Assembly (NCBI GenBank): GCA_020809705.1
Contig: CP085827.1
Span: 5,270,001 to 5,334,000, forward strand
Direction of reading: 5' to 3'
Length of the DNA: 64,000 nucleotides
Origin: Calonectria ilicicola
Lineage: Eukaryota; Ascomycota; Sordariomycetes; Hypocreales; Nectriaceae
Positions 20,760 to 33,200 of this stretch are shown here, one piece after another (the first letter of the stretch is position 1; each line of letters opens with the position of its first letter). The notes beneath the pieces were generated by a model. That model ran no database searches and was not told where the DNA came from. It worked only from the letters and a program-made list of their open reading frames with translations. The translations under genes and the position numbers were made by a program.

Positions 20760-22017
20760 TCAAATGCCATGCTCCTTGAGTGACTCTACCAAATCCGTCA
20801 CGCTCTTCTCCAGCGAGATCCATTCAATCCCAAGAATCTTGTTCGTCTCGTCAGAATTGATCTTGAAAAGCTTGTCCTCGGGCAACTCATCGCCAGGCAC
20901 ATCCGGACCGGGAAGCTTGGCCGCAAACTCGGGAAACTTTGCGCGCACAATGTCGGCAATCTCCCGGTTGGCGAACCAGCCCGCAGTAGTAAACAGGCGG
21001 TGCCCGCCGGCGGACGGGTTTTCGACGGCCCGCACATGCGCCTTCGCGGCGTCCCGCACGTCGACCCACAGGGGCACCGGAGTGCTCGGAGGAATCTCGT
21101 TCTTCCAGGCGCCTTGCAGCAGGCTCACGACGCGCGCGTTGGAGGTGTTGATGCTGTCGAGGGTCGCGAGGTGGTGGACGACGGGGCCGAGAACAAGGGG
21201 CGGGCAGATTGTGACGAGGTCAAACGAGGGCTTGACGTCGGCAACAAAGTCCCAGGCCGCGCGCTCAGCGAGCTTCTTGGACGCTCGGTAGGCAGTCGCG
21301 GGAGATTTGTGGATATCCTCGAGGCGAACGGGGTTCCAGGAAGCCTCGCTGAAGGTGGTTGCCGGGTCGGAGAGCTTGTCCTCGTCGAGGATGGAGGCAA
21401 AAGACGAAGTGATGACAACTCTCTTAACCGAAGGAGCCGACGCATGGAGAGCCTTCAAAATGCCGGTGGTTCCAATAACAGCGGGGTCAATGAGGTCTTT
21501 CTTAGGATCAGCTGGGTACTTTGTTAGCATAAATTCATTACGAAACAAGTCCATCACATGAAAATGACGAATTCTAGGTATGGTTGGGCAAAACTTGCTT
21601 ATCTTGAAGTGAAACGGGCTCGCAGTGTGCAGCACAACATCGATGCCAGGCGTCTTGGCTACTTCATCAAAGGCGCCCTCCTTGGCGATGTCGGGCACAA
21701 TGAGCGTCTCTAATTTCCCAGCATCAACCTTGTCCTTGTGAGCGTCACGGATCTTCTGTGCCTTGTCCTCAGACCGGACTGTGGTAACGACGGTGTAGTC
21801 CTTCTCAAGAAGTTGCTCGAGCGTGTGGGCTACAATCATAAGAAGTGGTTAGTGTCCCAACAAAAAAAACCATCAGGAAGCAAGCGTAGCTCCGGATATC
21901 ACTGAGAGAATACTTACCGGCAATAAAGCCAGAACCACCTGTAGAACAGTGAGCAACATGCGATTAGACTCGTTGAAGAGTGGAAGACAGCATACCTGTG
22001 AGAAGAATCTTGGTCAT
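20760..22017 (-). CDS. NAD(P)H-dependent aldehyde/ketone reductase (extended SDR, Gre2/DFR-like)
   Basis: Predicted 341-aa enzyme. Four exons: 22017-21996 (22 nt), 21938-21918 (21 nt), 21829-21599 and 21511-20760. The two tiny 5' exons build the nucleotide-binding loop MTKILLTGGSGFIAAHTLEQLL, which otherwise would be missing. Further marks are VRSEDKAQKI (the Arg that favours NADP), VVLHTASPFHFKITDPKKDL, VVITSSFASI (catalytic Ser) and YRASKKLAE (YxxxK pair). The family includes yeast GRE2 methylglyoxal reductase and plant dihydroflavonol reductase. Fungal members reduce varied aldehydes and ketones, so the natural substrate is open. The third intron is GC-AG. No co-directional pathway partner is nearby. 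Confidence 0.92.
21512..21598 (-). other. GC-AG intron in the reductase gene
   Basis: The 87-nt intron begins GCAAGT and ends CCCAG. This boundary gives SPFHFKITDPKKDLIDPAV, the expected family sequence (usually SPFHFNVTD-KKDL-DPA). Reading through instead adds about 30 unrelated residues. Confidence 0.85.
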
Positions 22018-22983
22018 GATTGTAAGTCCAAATAACTGCGGGAAATTAAGAAGTAGGGATTTCAAGATGCCAAGGCAAACACAGAGGCAATGATGCTTGA
22101 AGAGATTTTCATCTTGTCGGCGGCGCTGGGGGGGTTAAATAGGTTGCTGGCAACCAAGATCCCACATTGCCCCGCATTCGTCATTGGCTTTGGGGTTTGC
22201 AAGATATCGCAACAGACCACGCAAGAGAGAAAGCATGGATTGCAGATTGTCACAAAATCAAATCAACAGACCCAATAACAAATTAAACAAAACAAGAAAA
22301 TAAATACATATCTAAAGCTAAATAATAAATAAAATAATAGAATAACAATTCAATTTTATTTGTTTGTCTGTTTATTTTATTGTAATTTCTTTTTCTTTCA
22401 GTCAAGTTGAGAGAGCAGTTTTCATTGTGCGTCATGATTCTGCTGCGGACATAGCTTATCTCCAAGCCATCAACTCCACGATTAATAAGCATAACGAACC
22501 GGAGTTTTCAAGAGCGGGGTTCCTGGAGTTTCAGGAAAGCCAGTAATAGGATACATCATCAAAATGAGCTCATTGCTAAAACAGGTCATACAAAACAGAT
22601 ATTACAATTGCCGGTTATCACCGAGAGAGTTTGTCTATACATACACAGGTCTAACAAGACGATAAACGGTCGCTCACTTGCGGTCAACTCAGTCCGGCTT
22701 CCGGGCCGATTTTCCGCAACATCAAGCAAAACCTTCGCTTTGTTAAGTCGCATCCATATTCTTTAAAAAAAAAATTCTTTCCACAAGTGTAGGCTATGTG
22801 TCGACACTCATGGATTCCTCTTTAGACGCGTATAGGCGATGACAGTCCGCTTGAAATTGCTTAAAAAACATTCGCTCAAGGTTGGAACGTCCATCGCTAC
22901 TCAGGTTGCACCCACTGGGTGTCAAACCTCACAAAGCCTTTTTACTCTCTAGACCTTCGCATAGTGCGATGCTAGCCGCCGTC
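22018..22983. other. Reductase promoter / YME1 3' spacer with AT island 2
   Basis: A CCAAT box on the minus strand (ATTGG at 22183-22187) lies about 170 bp before the reductase start. The stretch 22280-22390 is almost pure A/T with opposed (AAAT)n and (TTTA)n arms. No ORF here is credible. Confidence 0.6.
22300..22385. repeat. AT-rich fold-back island 2
   Basis: AATAAATAAAATAA near 22325-22337 faces TTTATTTTATTG near 22371-22382 across a short spacer. It is similar in composition to the islands at 2500 and 60560. Confidence 0.4.
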
Positions 22984-25539
22984 TCAACTGTCAGTGTCGG
23001 AAGTGGCAGCGGCAGCAGGAGGAGCGGGGGATGAGGGTGGTTGGGGCTGTGCCACTCCTCCGAGACCAGGAGGCTGGGGAGTTTCAGCAGGAATGGGTAG
23101 GGTTAGAGGTCCCTTGGGGGTGATGATACGGCCGGGCAGGGATTCGCCTCGGATGACCTTTTCAACCTCAGACTTGTCCAGAGTTTCATACTGAACAAGA
23201 GCTTTGGCCAGGAGATCGAGCTCCTTTCGTTTCTCGGTGAGGAGCTTTCGGACATCCTCGTACGATTTCTTCAATGTAGTTTGAACTTCACCCTCGATAG
23301 CAGCCTTAGTCGCAGAGCTCAGGTTTTCATATCGTCGACCATACTCTACAGGCCCGAGAGTGCTGGACATGCCGAAGAGAGTGACCATCATGAAGCTCAA
23401 GTCGGTGGCTCGTTCAAGATCCTAGTCATCCAGTGTTAGTATTGCTTCTACCCTGTCGGTTTGTGAGGCGAGGCTACTTACCGATGAGACTCCAGAGGTC
23501 ACTTTGTCGTCACCATATCGCATCTCCTCAGCCATCTTGCCTCCGAGCAACACGCGAATATTTGACATGTACTCGGCAGCGGTGTAGGAATACTTGTCCA
23601 TCTGAGGAAGCTGGGCAGTGTGACCCAGCGAGGGACCCTTGGGTAGGATGGTAACCTTGTAGAGAGTGCTTGAGCTTTCCTTGTCAAAGAGCTGAACCAG
23701 GGCATGGCCAGCTTCGTGATAAGCCGTCATTTCCTTTTCCTTCTCGGTGACCACCATCGATTTCCTCTCAGAGCCCATCGTAACGCGGTCAAATGCCCAA
23801 TCCATGTCCTGCTTAGAAACGACCTTTGCCTTGGCGCGACTAGCTCGAAGAGCAGCAACGTTGAGCATGTTCTCGAGTTCTGCACCGGAACGTCCGGGGC
23901 AGCGGGCAGCAATAGCTTCCAGGTCAACATCGGGAGAAACCTTGATCTTCTTGGCGTGGTGCTTCAGAATAGCGATACGGCCACGGACATCAGGCAAATC
24001 AACATTGACGTGTCGATCAAAACGTCCAGGGCGAGTAAGAGCCTTGTCAAGCATCTTTGGCAGGTTGGTAGCACCAATAATGATAATCTTGGTTTCTTGA
24101 TCAAATCCGTCTAATTCGGTGAGAAGCTGGTTCAGGGTCTGCTTGGCGTGGGCTTGGTCCCTGGGATTGCGCTTGCCGCCTATGGCATCCAACTCGTCGA
24201 TGAACACAATCGCAGGAGACTTTGACTTGGCTGCAGCAAACAGTTCACGAACTCGCTTGGCTCCAACGCCAACAAAGATCTCGTCAAACTCACTACCAGA
24301 CATGTAGAAGAAGGGAACCCCAGCTTCACCAGCAACAGCTCGTGCAAGAAGTGTCTTTCCAGTTCCAGGGGGGCCAACCAAGAGAACACCCTTGGGCAGC
24401 TTGGCACCGAGATCAGTAAACTTTTCGGGGTTCTTGAGAAACTCGACAACCTCCTGAAGTTCCTCCTTAGCCTCGTCGCAGCCGTGGACGTCATTGAATC
24501 GGGTGTTTTGCTTTTCAGCCTTGACCTCAGAGTCTTGCTTAGCACCAGGCCCACGACGGAAGGTGCTAAGGGTCTCGATCAAAATCGTGACGGCAGCAAA
24601 ACAGAGATAGGTGACGACAATAAAGGTTGCAAGGAATTTGAACCAACGGAAGACAACAGAGCGAGTAGATTCCTGCACGATGACATGAATGGGTTCACCC
24701 TTGTGGCCCATACCATTACCAGCGACTCCAGCTCCAGCGACGGCGGCATTTCCAACGGCTTGCTCGTAGGTTGGCCATTGGGTCCTGGGGTAGGGCCCAG
24801 CGGCGGCGGGGTTCGCAGCAGCGGGTCCACCGGCGCCAAGCATCGCGAGAGCTTTACGGTAGGCATCCTCAGTAGCTGGGCTGGTCGCAAACCGACCGGA
24901 CTGATATCGTTCAACAAGAATAGCGGGCATGTTAGCACGGAGAAGGAGTTGGTAGAATGCATTCTGAGCGTTTGCATTGCTTGGGTTCCGGTTGGCAGTC
25001 TCTTCGAGCGAGGCAAGCTGGTTACGAGAAATTCCATTGGATGAAGTACCGAACCCTCGTTGCTGAGAATTGAATCCACGGAACGTAGAGATGTTCCGGG
25101 AGGACAGGATACCGGGGACAGATCGCATGAATGGACGGAGCAGGGTCGAAGACGCAGAGGCGGTAGTTTGGAAATTGGGACGTCGCAGAATCGGGTTTGC
25201 TGCATGGAGGCCGACCCGGGTCAGATTTGCGATAGTGGTTTCGACAGTTACGGGCGTCATAGCATCAAGCCCAACACGGGCTTGTGCTGTACCAAAGATT
25301 ACATCTCGGAGGAAGTCGGGCAACTGAGGCTTAGAGACCTTTGGCAGATTGTCAACTTCATTGTCGCGCACACTGTAATCCACGTAACTCACTTGTTGCG
25401 CCTTCTTCGACTCGACAGGGGGTTGGGGAGCGGTCGTTTGGTGGCGGGGTCGTCTTGAAATCACGTCCACCGAACTTTTCCAAGGAAGGCTCATGGTATT
25501 GGCGATGGAAGGCCAGAGCTCGGTCGTGGTAGCTGCCAT
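22984..25539 (-). CDS. yme1: Mitochondrial i-AAA protease YME1 (FtsH family)
   Basis: Predicted 831-aa ATP-dependent metalloprotease of the inner mitochondrial membrane, active toward the intermembrane space. Exons 25539-23482 and 23421-22984, joined by a 60-nt intron at [15 protein letters not shown]. The N-terminal part is a Ser/Arg-rich mitochondrial presequence region. The TPR-like [14 protein letters not shown] segment typical of fungal YME1 comes next, then one transmembrane helix ([21 protein letters not shown]). The AAA module has Walker A GPPGTGKT (about 390), Walker [15 protein letters not shown] and the second region of homology with RPGRFDRHV. The peptidase has the zinc motif HEAGH (about 608). 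The C-terminus is Pro-rich. All catalytic residues are intact. It turns over inner-membrane and intermembrane-space proteins in quality control. Confidence 0.97.
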
Positions 25540-27134
25540 ATTCTACAACCGTCAGTCTTTTCTGAATTGCGGGCCGGGAGTCTCCGATATGCCGTACCGG
25601 CAACATCATGGCGTTGTACGCCATGATTATGGAATCCTTTTATATTCCAAGTATATCAAGGGCCGTTTCGCAAGATGGGGATGAAGGAAAGAGGGCGGCC
25701 AGCCGGCCGGCCGATGACGTGGAGAGACTGAACAATCAGATCTTTAGTGCAATCGATCCGTTGGGGGCGGCTCGTTCGAGAGGCTCTGGGGCAATATATG
25801 CAGGATAAGATGAATTTAATAAGTCTGCAAGAAAGAGCTGTGAAAACAGTCTACCTAGCTGCACTCATCGTGATGAATTGCGCGCAGGCATCACCGGGTT
25901 GATGGGAGTATCGTTAGCTTGCTTGCCACTCTGGTCCGCAAGTCGGCATCACGAGACGACTTTTCCCGTTTGGGGCTCTTGCTGAGTCATCCCCGCTCGG
26001 CCACCAGATGATCCGGTCCCCGGCGCGAATGAGATCATTAGCGCTGGTTTCAATTGGCCAGTAAACGTTAACAGTTTGGTTGTGGGGAACGTTGGACTGG
26101 CTGTGTAAGTCATTGAAAGGTTCTATCCGCTTCTATTGCATCTCCCAAGGAAACGCGATGCACAACTCACTGTTTGAAGGCATTTCGGCCACTGATGTCA
26201 ACGATAATTTAATCAGAAAAATCATGTCACTGGCACAGAGTTCAATGAGAGAGAAAAATGTTCAAGCAACCGATTATACTACAGTAAGAGGCCTGTCCTA
26301 TCCACCATTAACGGCTAGATTACGTACCACATGGCCTTCATTAATATCGTCCAAGATACATTCGCCTCGTTACCCAGACCTGCGGGGATTTTCGTGGCCA
26401 TGCATTCATCTCTCGTCCCACCTCTATCAGTCCTCTTTGGGGTATTTTTCCACAACCATCCATGTTTCCACAATCCTCCTCTTGAAACTCTGCCCAATAA
26501 AGGCCATTGCAAACCCAATTCCCTGTCTTTCTCCTTCCATCCCATCCACAAATCCACCAGATAGAACCGTCATCGCCCACCAATATATAAAAGAGAGATT
26601 GATAACAGAAGGAAACCAAATCCAAAACCATACCAAGCGGCAAACCATGAACAAGGAACAGGATGCGCTTGCGCATATGATAGTTTAAGGAAAGGGGAAT
26701 CATAATGCGTAAAACCAAAGAGAAGAAAAAAAATCCGTCAAAACACCAACTGAAGCCCAAGTCAACGTGTACAGCACTTGAGCCCAGTCACAGAAGAAAC
26801 AGGAAATCCGGCCCGTCTTTTGATGACCAGAGCTTGGGTAGCAGACCAAAGAACGCCAAGAGATGCTTCCAAGTCGCGAGCAGGGTCCGATCCATCCAAT
26901 CTGGGGAACAACGAGGCCAACGCCCTCCTGTGAGCGGGCGATCTGCAGCACTTGGTTCTGTATATCCCGATGGGTATATCCAAGGAAAAGAAACAAAAAA
27001 ATAAAACAAGAACGGGGTAATATCTGTCTGGTCCAGCCCGGGTATGATATTGATACATTAATAGGCGCGATCGAGAAACCAACTCCAAGTGCTTTTATGC
27101 CTTCGCAGTATATACTCTTAAGCAACCAATTTTT
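25540..27134. other. YME1 promoter / C2H2 regulator 3' region
   Basis: This spacer of 1.6 kb has no convincing gene. A 202-codon plus-strand ORF (26080-26688) has no domain-like character and is treated as chance. The part from about 26700 to 27134 is probably the long 3' untranslated region of the C2H2 gene. Confidence 0.55.
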
Positions 27135-28571
27135 TTACATGCTCTCAAGTCTGCTGCTTGGCAGTTGCATGGTGGGGTCGTCGAACTCGATCTTGGTGCA
27201 CAGATCGTAAACACCAGTGCCATAGGCGGGAAGCTGGCCGATGGTGGTCACCTCCATGGGGGGCTGGTACTGAGACCACTGGTCATCCTGTTGCGAGGCG
27301 GGATGGTGGTAGCTGTCGGTCGGCGAGGTCTGCTGGGCCTGAGAAGTAACAGTCTGCTGAGCCTGGCCCATAGCCGGGTGCATTGGCTGGGTGTAGGAAG
27401 GCAGGCTGTGGTGAGAATCCACTGGGGAGGCAGCCTGGAGAGTGTAGGCTGGCTGCTGCTGCTGGTGAGGGTAGAAGGCGCCATCCTGCATGAGGGGGCT
27501 CTGGACGGAGGCTGCTGAGAAGGCGCTAGGGCTGCTCTGAATGGAAGCGGCCATGCCAGAGGCGGAGTAGGGCATGTCCATCGATGATCGCTCAACCTGC
27601 TGCTGAGCGAGCTGGTACTGAGGCTGCATAGGGTTGGTGGTCATGGTCGCGATGCCAGGGTTGCTCTGGTCGGTAACGTAGTAGGCCTGTCGAGGGATAC
27701 TGGCAGCTCGGTGCATCATGTGCATGCCAGTCTGCTGGTCGGTGACGCCTTGCGTGTGGAACTCGGCGGGGATGCTAGATGGGATGGTGTGGCGGCCCAC
27801 GTACTGCTGGTGCTGCTGAAGAGGGTAACCGTGCATTTGCTGTCCGAACTCGGGGAAGGAACTGGCGCGGTGCAGCGAGCCCTGGGTCATTGAGTTGACT
27901 GGGATCATGTCCTGGGGAGACCAGGTCATAGCGGAAGTCTGAGGAGTGGAAGGGGGCTCATCAGAGTCAGAGTCAGAAGAGCAGTCATCCATGATGTCGT
28001 TGGGGTTCATTCCCTGCTGGTGGGATCGGCGCTGGTGCTTGACCATGGTGGTCTTGCGGCAAAAGCTGCGCAATCTTGTTAGCTCAAGTCGCTGAATTTC
28101 GGTGAAGAGATTGCTCACCTCTTCAAGCAGCCGTTGTGGCCACATTTGTAAGGGCGCTTGCCAGTGTGAATACGTCGGTGGCGAGCAAGACTGGAAGACT
28201 GTGAAATTGGTCAGTAATTGGTACCACGTTTGCAAGTTGCGGGCGACTCACGTCAGAGAAGCGCTTGCCGCAGCCGATGTGCTGGCACTGGTGAGGCTTC
28301 TCGCCGGTGTGGGTTCGAATGTGGACAGTGAGAGCGCTGCGCTGGATGAAGCTCTTGCCACAGCCAGGAGTGGTGCAAGAGTAAGGGCGCTCATTCGTGT
28401 GGATTCGGTAGTGTCTCTGAAGGTCAGATTTGCGGTTGAAGCTCTGTACTCAAGCAGTCAGCCTCCGACATGGGAGATATCACTCGATTGACAAACCTTG
28501 GTGCATGATTGCCAGTCGCACTGGAAGGGGCGAGCAGTAGGCTCATTCTCGACAAGCTCAAGGAGTTCCAT
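27135..28571 (-). CDS. C2H2 zinc-finger transcription factor, four fingers, Gln-rich tail
   Basis: Predicted 425-aa nuclear regulator. Exons 28571-28497, 28443-28252, 28198-28119 and 28065-27135, all GT-AG. The protein starts [16 protein letters not shown] and then has four contiguous C2H2 fingers (about residues 16-125): [57 protein letters not shown] and [19 protein letters not shown], with TGEKP/TNERP/TGKRP linkers. An acidic patch ([17 protein letters not shown]) and a long Gln/Ser/Pro/Met-rich region follow. The finger block closely resembles the Aspergillus ZfpA type, a stress/development regulator, but this is from memory of the family, so no symbol is given. About 23 kb of gene-free DNA lies upstream, suggesting an extended promoter. 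Confidence 0.93.
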
Positions 28572-29910
28572 TGTGAATTCTTGGAGGGTGAGAGAAGTGG
28601 GTTGTTGGTGTGGTGAGTGGGTGTTGAAAAAGTTGATTGCGTGTGAAGGCGTAATTGGTTGTAGTAGCGTGGGTATCAAAGAGATCGTAAAGTCTTAATT
28701 TTCCAACAAGAGCATGCTAAGCCTCGAGGGACAAGTCGAAAACGCAGACGAGGAAAAGATGGGATCGTAATATCTAGGCAGTGGCGGATGTGCGGCTTGT
28801 CGAGGCCAAGAACCTGCTGGCCAAATCTGACTTGATTATCCTCGATGAGTGAGGTAGAAGGTACAACGGAGACAGTCCTTGGTGGAGAGCCCGAAGATGT
28901 GTGAGCGAAGATGTGTGAGCTGATGGATGACTGAATTATGTCTTCCCAAGTCGAGGTCAAGATGACTTATATGAGATGAGAGCAGTGGGAAGAATTAGAG
29001 GAAAGAGAAGGGGAAGAAGGAGTATTAAGTAGCTGAGAGAGAAAGCAATGACTGTCAAGATGCAGAAGAGTGAGGATGAAGTCGAAGCCAAAGGGCAGTT
29101 GTGAGGCTGATGAGAATGAGGATGAGGGTGAGGGTAGAGGCGAGAGATAGCTCTTTAATATTAGACAGTTCAAGCAGAGAGGGCAATGGAGGTGTCCTGT
29201 GCAGTTGACCTGTGCTCAATGAGGTGGAGGAGGGCCGATTAAGTCGATTGGGGTCAAACCAGGATGAGTGTCAAGAGTTGAGCTGGGGAGAGCACGGGAG
29301 ATATCGATGAGGTGAGTGGGTTCTGGGCCTTGATCAGGCTCGACAGGGATCAGAAGGGTAAGGGCTGGGGAACGTTGTGTGTGATATCGGCCAGGACCAG
29401 GGGTGGACGATGCAAAAATGGACTGGGACGGGGGGGGCCAGGGAGCAAGCGGCGAACGGGCACGATGTTGCACTGGTTCTTAGTTATAGGCGTGTGGGCG
29501 GGAGGGCGTGCGCAATGGGGTGTAGGTGTGGGCGTGGGTGTCTGGTGTTGTCATGGGTGTGCGGTAGGAGAAGGACGACGTGAAGGAGGAGAGCCGGGGC
29601 CAGAAGAGGAGCCACGCAGCAGGTAAAGACAAAAGTGCAGGGGGGTCTGGTATAGCGGGTGTCAGTGGGGCTTCATTCGGAAGCGGGAGCAGCAGAGACG
29701 TCGTCGCTCAGACGCAACGCCCTAAGGCGGGCAAGGGTGCTGGCGAGCAAGATGAGGAGGAGCATCAGAGGGCATACTAGAGCCCACGGGACTGCAGCGT
29801 AGCACTGTAGCCAGGGGAGAGGCAGGCGAGGAAGACTGAGCGGAGGGGGAGAATGTAGGCCAAGATGATGGTGGACAGGGGCATGGATGAACAGGGAACT
29901 GGCGGGTTGG

Positions 29911-29962
29911 TAGTGGGCATAGCATAGTGGGCGTAGCATAGTGGGCGTTGTAGTGGGCGTAG
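29911..29962. repeat. Short tandem repeat (GTAGCATAGTGGGC-like)
   Basis: TAGTGGGC recurs four times in about 50 bp with variants of GTAGCA between, a minisatellite with a unit near 15 bp. Confidence 0.75.
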
Positions 29963-30154
29963 TACATGGTAGTACAGTTGGGTGTGGACATGGGATGGAC
30001 GGGATGGAGACGGGGCGGGCACTACCTTTCGTTAGGTACGTCAAAGGGCCAAGGGGGAGGCAATCTGGAATAGTGGTCCCTCCAGTGTCGTATAGTCTGG
30101 CGTAGCCTGAGCTGTGAGGTGAGTTGCAATGCCATGAGAGCAATAGCTGCTTTC

Positions 30155-30213
30155 GTGGTGGTGGTGTCTGGTGCCGGTGTTGGTGCTGGTGGTGCTGGTG
30201 CTGGTGCTGGTGC
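30155..30213. repeat. (GGTGCT)n microsatellite
   Basis: An imperfect run of GGTGCT/GGTGGT hexamers. Confidence 0.85.
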
Positions 30214-30256
30214 AGCGACAAAGCCAGCCAGCCAGCCCATGGCCTCCTCGCTATGT

Positions 30257-30280
30257 ACTGTCCTGTCCTGTCCTGTCTGT
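30257..30280. repeat. (TGTCC)n microsatellite
   Basis: Consecutive TGTCC units with one short unit. A (CATG)n palindrome lies further on at about 30583-30598. Confidence 0.85.
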
Positions 30281-33200
30281 CCCAGGCGTCACTCTGTCGC
30301 CACCCCTCTGCGACAGCACCGCCGTGGAGCTAGAGGTTGAGGTCTCGGGCGCTTCACACACACAACACCGCTGATGCGTGGTTGTGTGGGAAAGACGACA
30401 CGCGATGCAGTGAGGACCAGAAAAACGAACAAGGCCGGGAGAGACACTCGCTCCAGCAGACACAGTGTGTTCGCTGGAGGGGGCCAACTGGAGAGAGCTA
30501 GGCAGGGTACGAGGAGCCGAGCGTGGGCATTGAAGGGGTGAGTATTGGACCCGCTAAGACGCCGGAAGGCTGAGGACACTGCTGCATGCATGCATGCGCC
30601 AGCCCTCTAGCTGCTTGTATCCTGTCTGCGGTCTGAGTTCACAGGTAGCTAGGTACTCCGTTGACCGTCTGCTGCTTCTGCATTCTGTCTCTGCTTTCTT
30701 TCCAGCGTGCCAGGGGGGCGCGGCCTGGTGAACTGGTGGGTGGTGTGGCTCACAAAATGGTGTACACAGGCTTGCCATGGCGCTGCCTGGGGTGAGGCCA
30801 GGACACTAAGTGGAGGTGGGCTTCATCCTCTCAACCAGCCAACCTCAACGTCCCGAGCCAAGCTTCTCAGGGGAGTGAACCTTTTGACGGACAAGAGGTG
30901 TGTTCTACTCCAAAGACCTGGTACATCATCGCTTCTAGGATGCTTGGAGGATTTCATTGTCTTGGTTGTGCTGGGCATGCATTTTCGCCTCACGACCTGC
31001 TCCGTGCACCTCAAATCCCGCTGTTCCCGTTTCCCCTCACCAACACACCCTAGAGCCCAGAGAGAAGAGATGACATGATGCTCCAACGGCACAGTGGGAA
31101 GAAAGAAAAAGTCTGAGAGATAGAGAAAAAAAAAAGATACGTACCTCTACAATTACCATGTATCTCCAAGGGGAAGATCGTTTGGAGTCTGCGGGACAAA
31201 GTCCCATAATGCGTGCGCACCTAGTGGTAAGGTAATATCACTGTGTATGAGCCATGAGCATTTACGACGTGGTACGTATTCCACCTCGCCGTCACCGTCT
31301 GCCAACCGGTGTGAAAGATACATGTCGTCCGTACCTTACCTAAGGCACTTGCCCGCTTGAAAATAGCCTTCTATTTTTTCGGCCGTCCACCACCGCCCAG
31401 GCCGGTCTGCACCTTCGTGGAGTGCACCCCACCTACGGATAACTCACCTTAGGGCGCTTGACCTGACCTCCCAGCCCTTCATCTGAGTGCGTAAGTGACG
31501 TGAGCGGAGCATCAATCGTCAAAGCTGGTCCCTTTGTATCACGTCGGTAATCTCCACGCTGGCGGCTCTATCGAAGCCAATGCCACCGTCGTCGGCATCT
31601 CCATTTGCTTCTAGCAGCAGCGTTAGGCCGCGGCTTGCAATTAGCTTGGGCCGTGGCAGAAAGAACGGGCCGGCGTGCAGCATGAATTCATCTCAACTCA
31701 TTCCCCATGCCTCATTCCGATGTGCAATGAAGCTCGACAAGATGCATGCACACCCTGAAGTGTAATTCCACGTACGCGAGGGAGAATTCATCCGTTCTTG
31801 AAAGATCCGGTGGCGTCAAGAGACGCTGTGTAAAAATAGGGCTTATTTTGGCCCATCTTTGATGGCCATGATACCTGATGGCAATTACAAACCATTTACA
31901 ATGACCCATTCAACCCCATTGCATGATCCTCTCTACCCGAGCCTTAGCCGTCCATGCTTGGATGAGGTGGCCAGGCCAGCAGCTGCGACGGGCGGACGAA
32001 GATAGAGCCACTCTCTGGACACCAGCCAAGTCAAGAAACCCACTGAGGCCATGATGAGGACCAGATGCCCCGGTGAGAGCTCCAAACCAGCAGATGGCAA
32101 GAGAGAGGACTAACACACAGCGACATGCTCTGACCCAGAGGCGTATCCACTGATCTCCACCGCGCCCACACCCTTCCACACACCCTGGTCCGTCCCGGCC
32201 GATTGTCACCTTGCCGTTCCTGACTTGGACTCTCCTCCAAGGTTGCCGTTATCCCCCCCTAGTCAGCCAGACCAACGATGACCCCTGGCCCGGTACTTTG
32301 ACCTTGCCTGCCGAATGCCGCAGGCACATCCCTTCCTGGACGTTCAAACCCTATCAACTGTGTGGACTAGGCCAGCAGAGGGCTCGAGGTTGGTTCATCA
32401 GTCAATCTACGGATCCCCGTTCCCATCATGCAATGTATTCCGTACAGCGAGAACGCTCTCATGCGCATACATTCCCTTGGCTACTACCCCAAATAGGCGT
32501 TGAATGACTCCACGTTGCATCCACGGTGGAGATGCCCTGGACATCTGATTGCTCCTGGCGCTCAACAGTGATCACTCTTGGTGCGGGAAACCCTGGCTAC
32601 TGCTAGCCCCGGAGCGTGTTCCATATCCTGAACCTCCCATAGATCCAATGTTTCACGCGGCCGCCTCCACAACTTCAAACACATCGATCGGGGGCAAATC
32701 ACTCTGACGTGACTCCCTCCAGCCTCCCAGCCTCAGAGCCACAGAGCCACAGAGCCTCAGCCTTTCCTGGCCCACCGTACAGCCACTTTTTTTTTTTCTT
32801 GACGCGCTTCTCTCGACGCCACCGGTCCCCTTCAATCCCACCAATATTAACCGGCTGTCGCAGTAACAGGCGTGTTATTTTTGGACTTGAACCACCTAAT
32901 TAGTCTCAACTGACGACTGCACCTGCCGGGCTGAGAAGTATGATGCTATTTTGATAATTTTGAGCCCAAAAAGCTTGACGTCGTGAGAAATGCAATTTTC
33001 CAGCCCACGCATCATGCAAAGTCCTTGGTTGTCCCGCTCCCATGTTCCTAGACACTGACACGACGGCGCCACATTGTGCGCAGTAGTGAAAATCTCACAA
33101 AGTGGGCTTCTCAGAGGACCGAGCATCAGGCAGGCGCTGGCGCAGGCGCGCGAATCCTCTGCAAAGGAGGCCGTTGGGGATCTCCTCCAAAACCTCGCAC

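Noticed and set aside
26080..26688. 202-codon plus-strand ORF between YME1 and the C2H2 gene
   Set aside because: No recognisable domain, and an equally long frame exists on the opposite strand.
31201..31290. Possible tRNA (CTAGTGGTAAGG, resembling an A box)
   Set aside because: No B box or complementary acceptor stem follows at a suitable distance.
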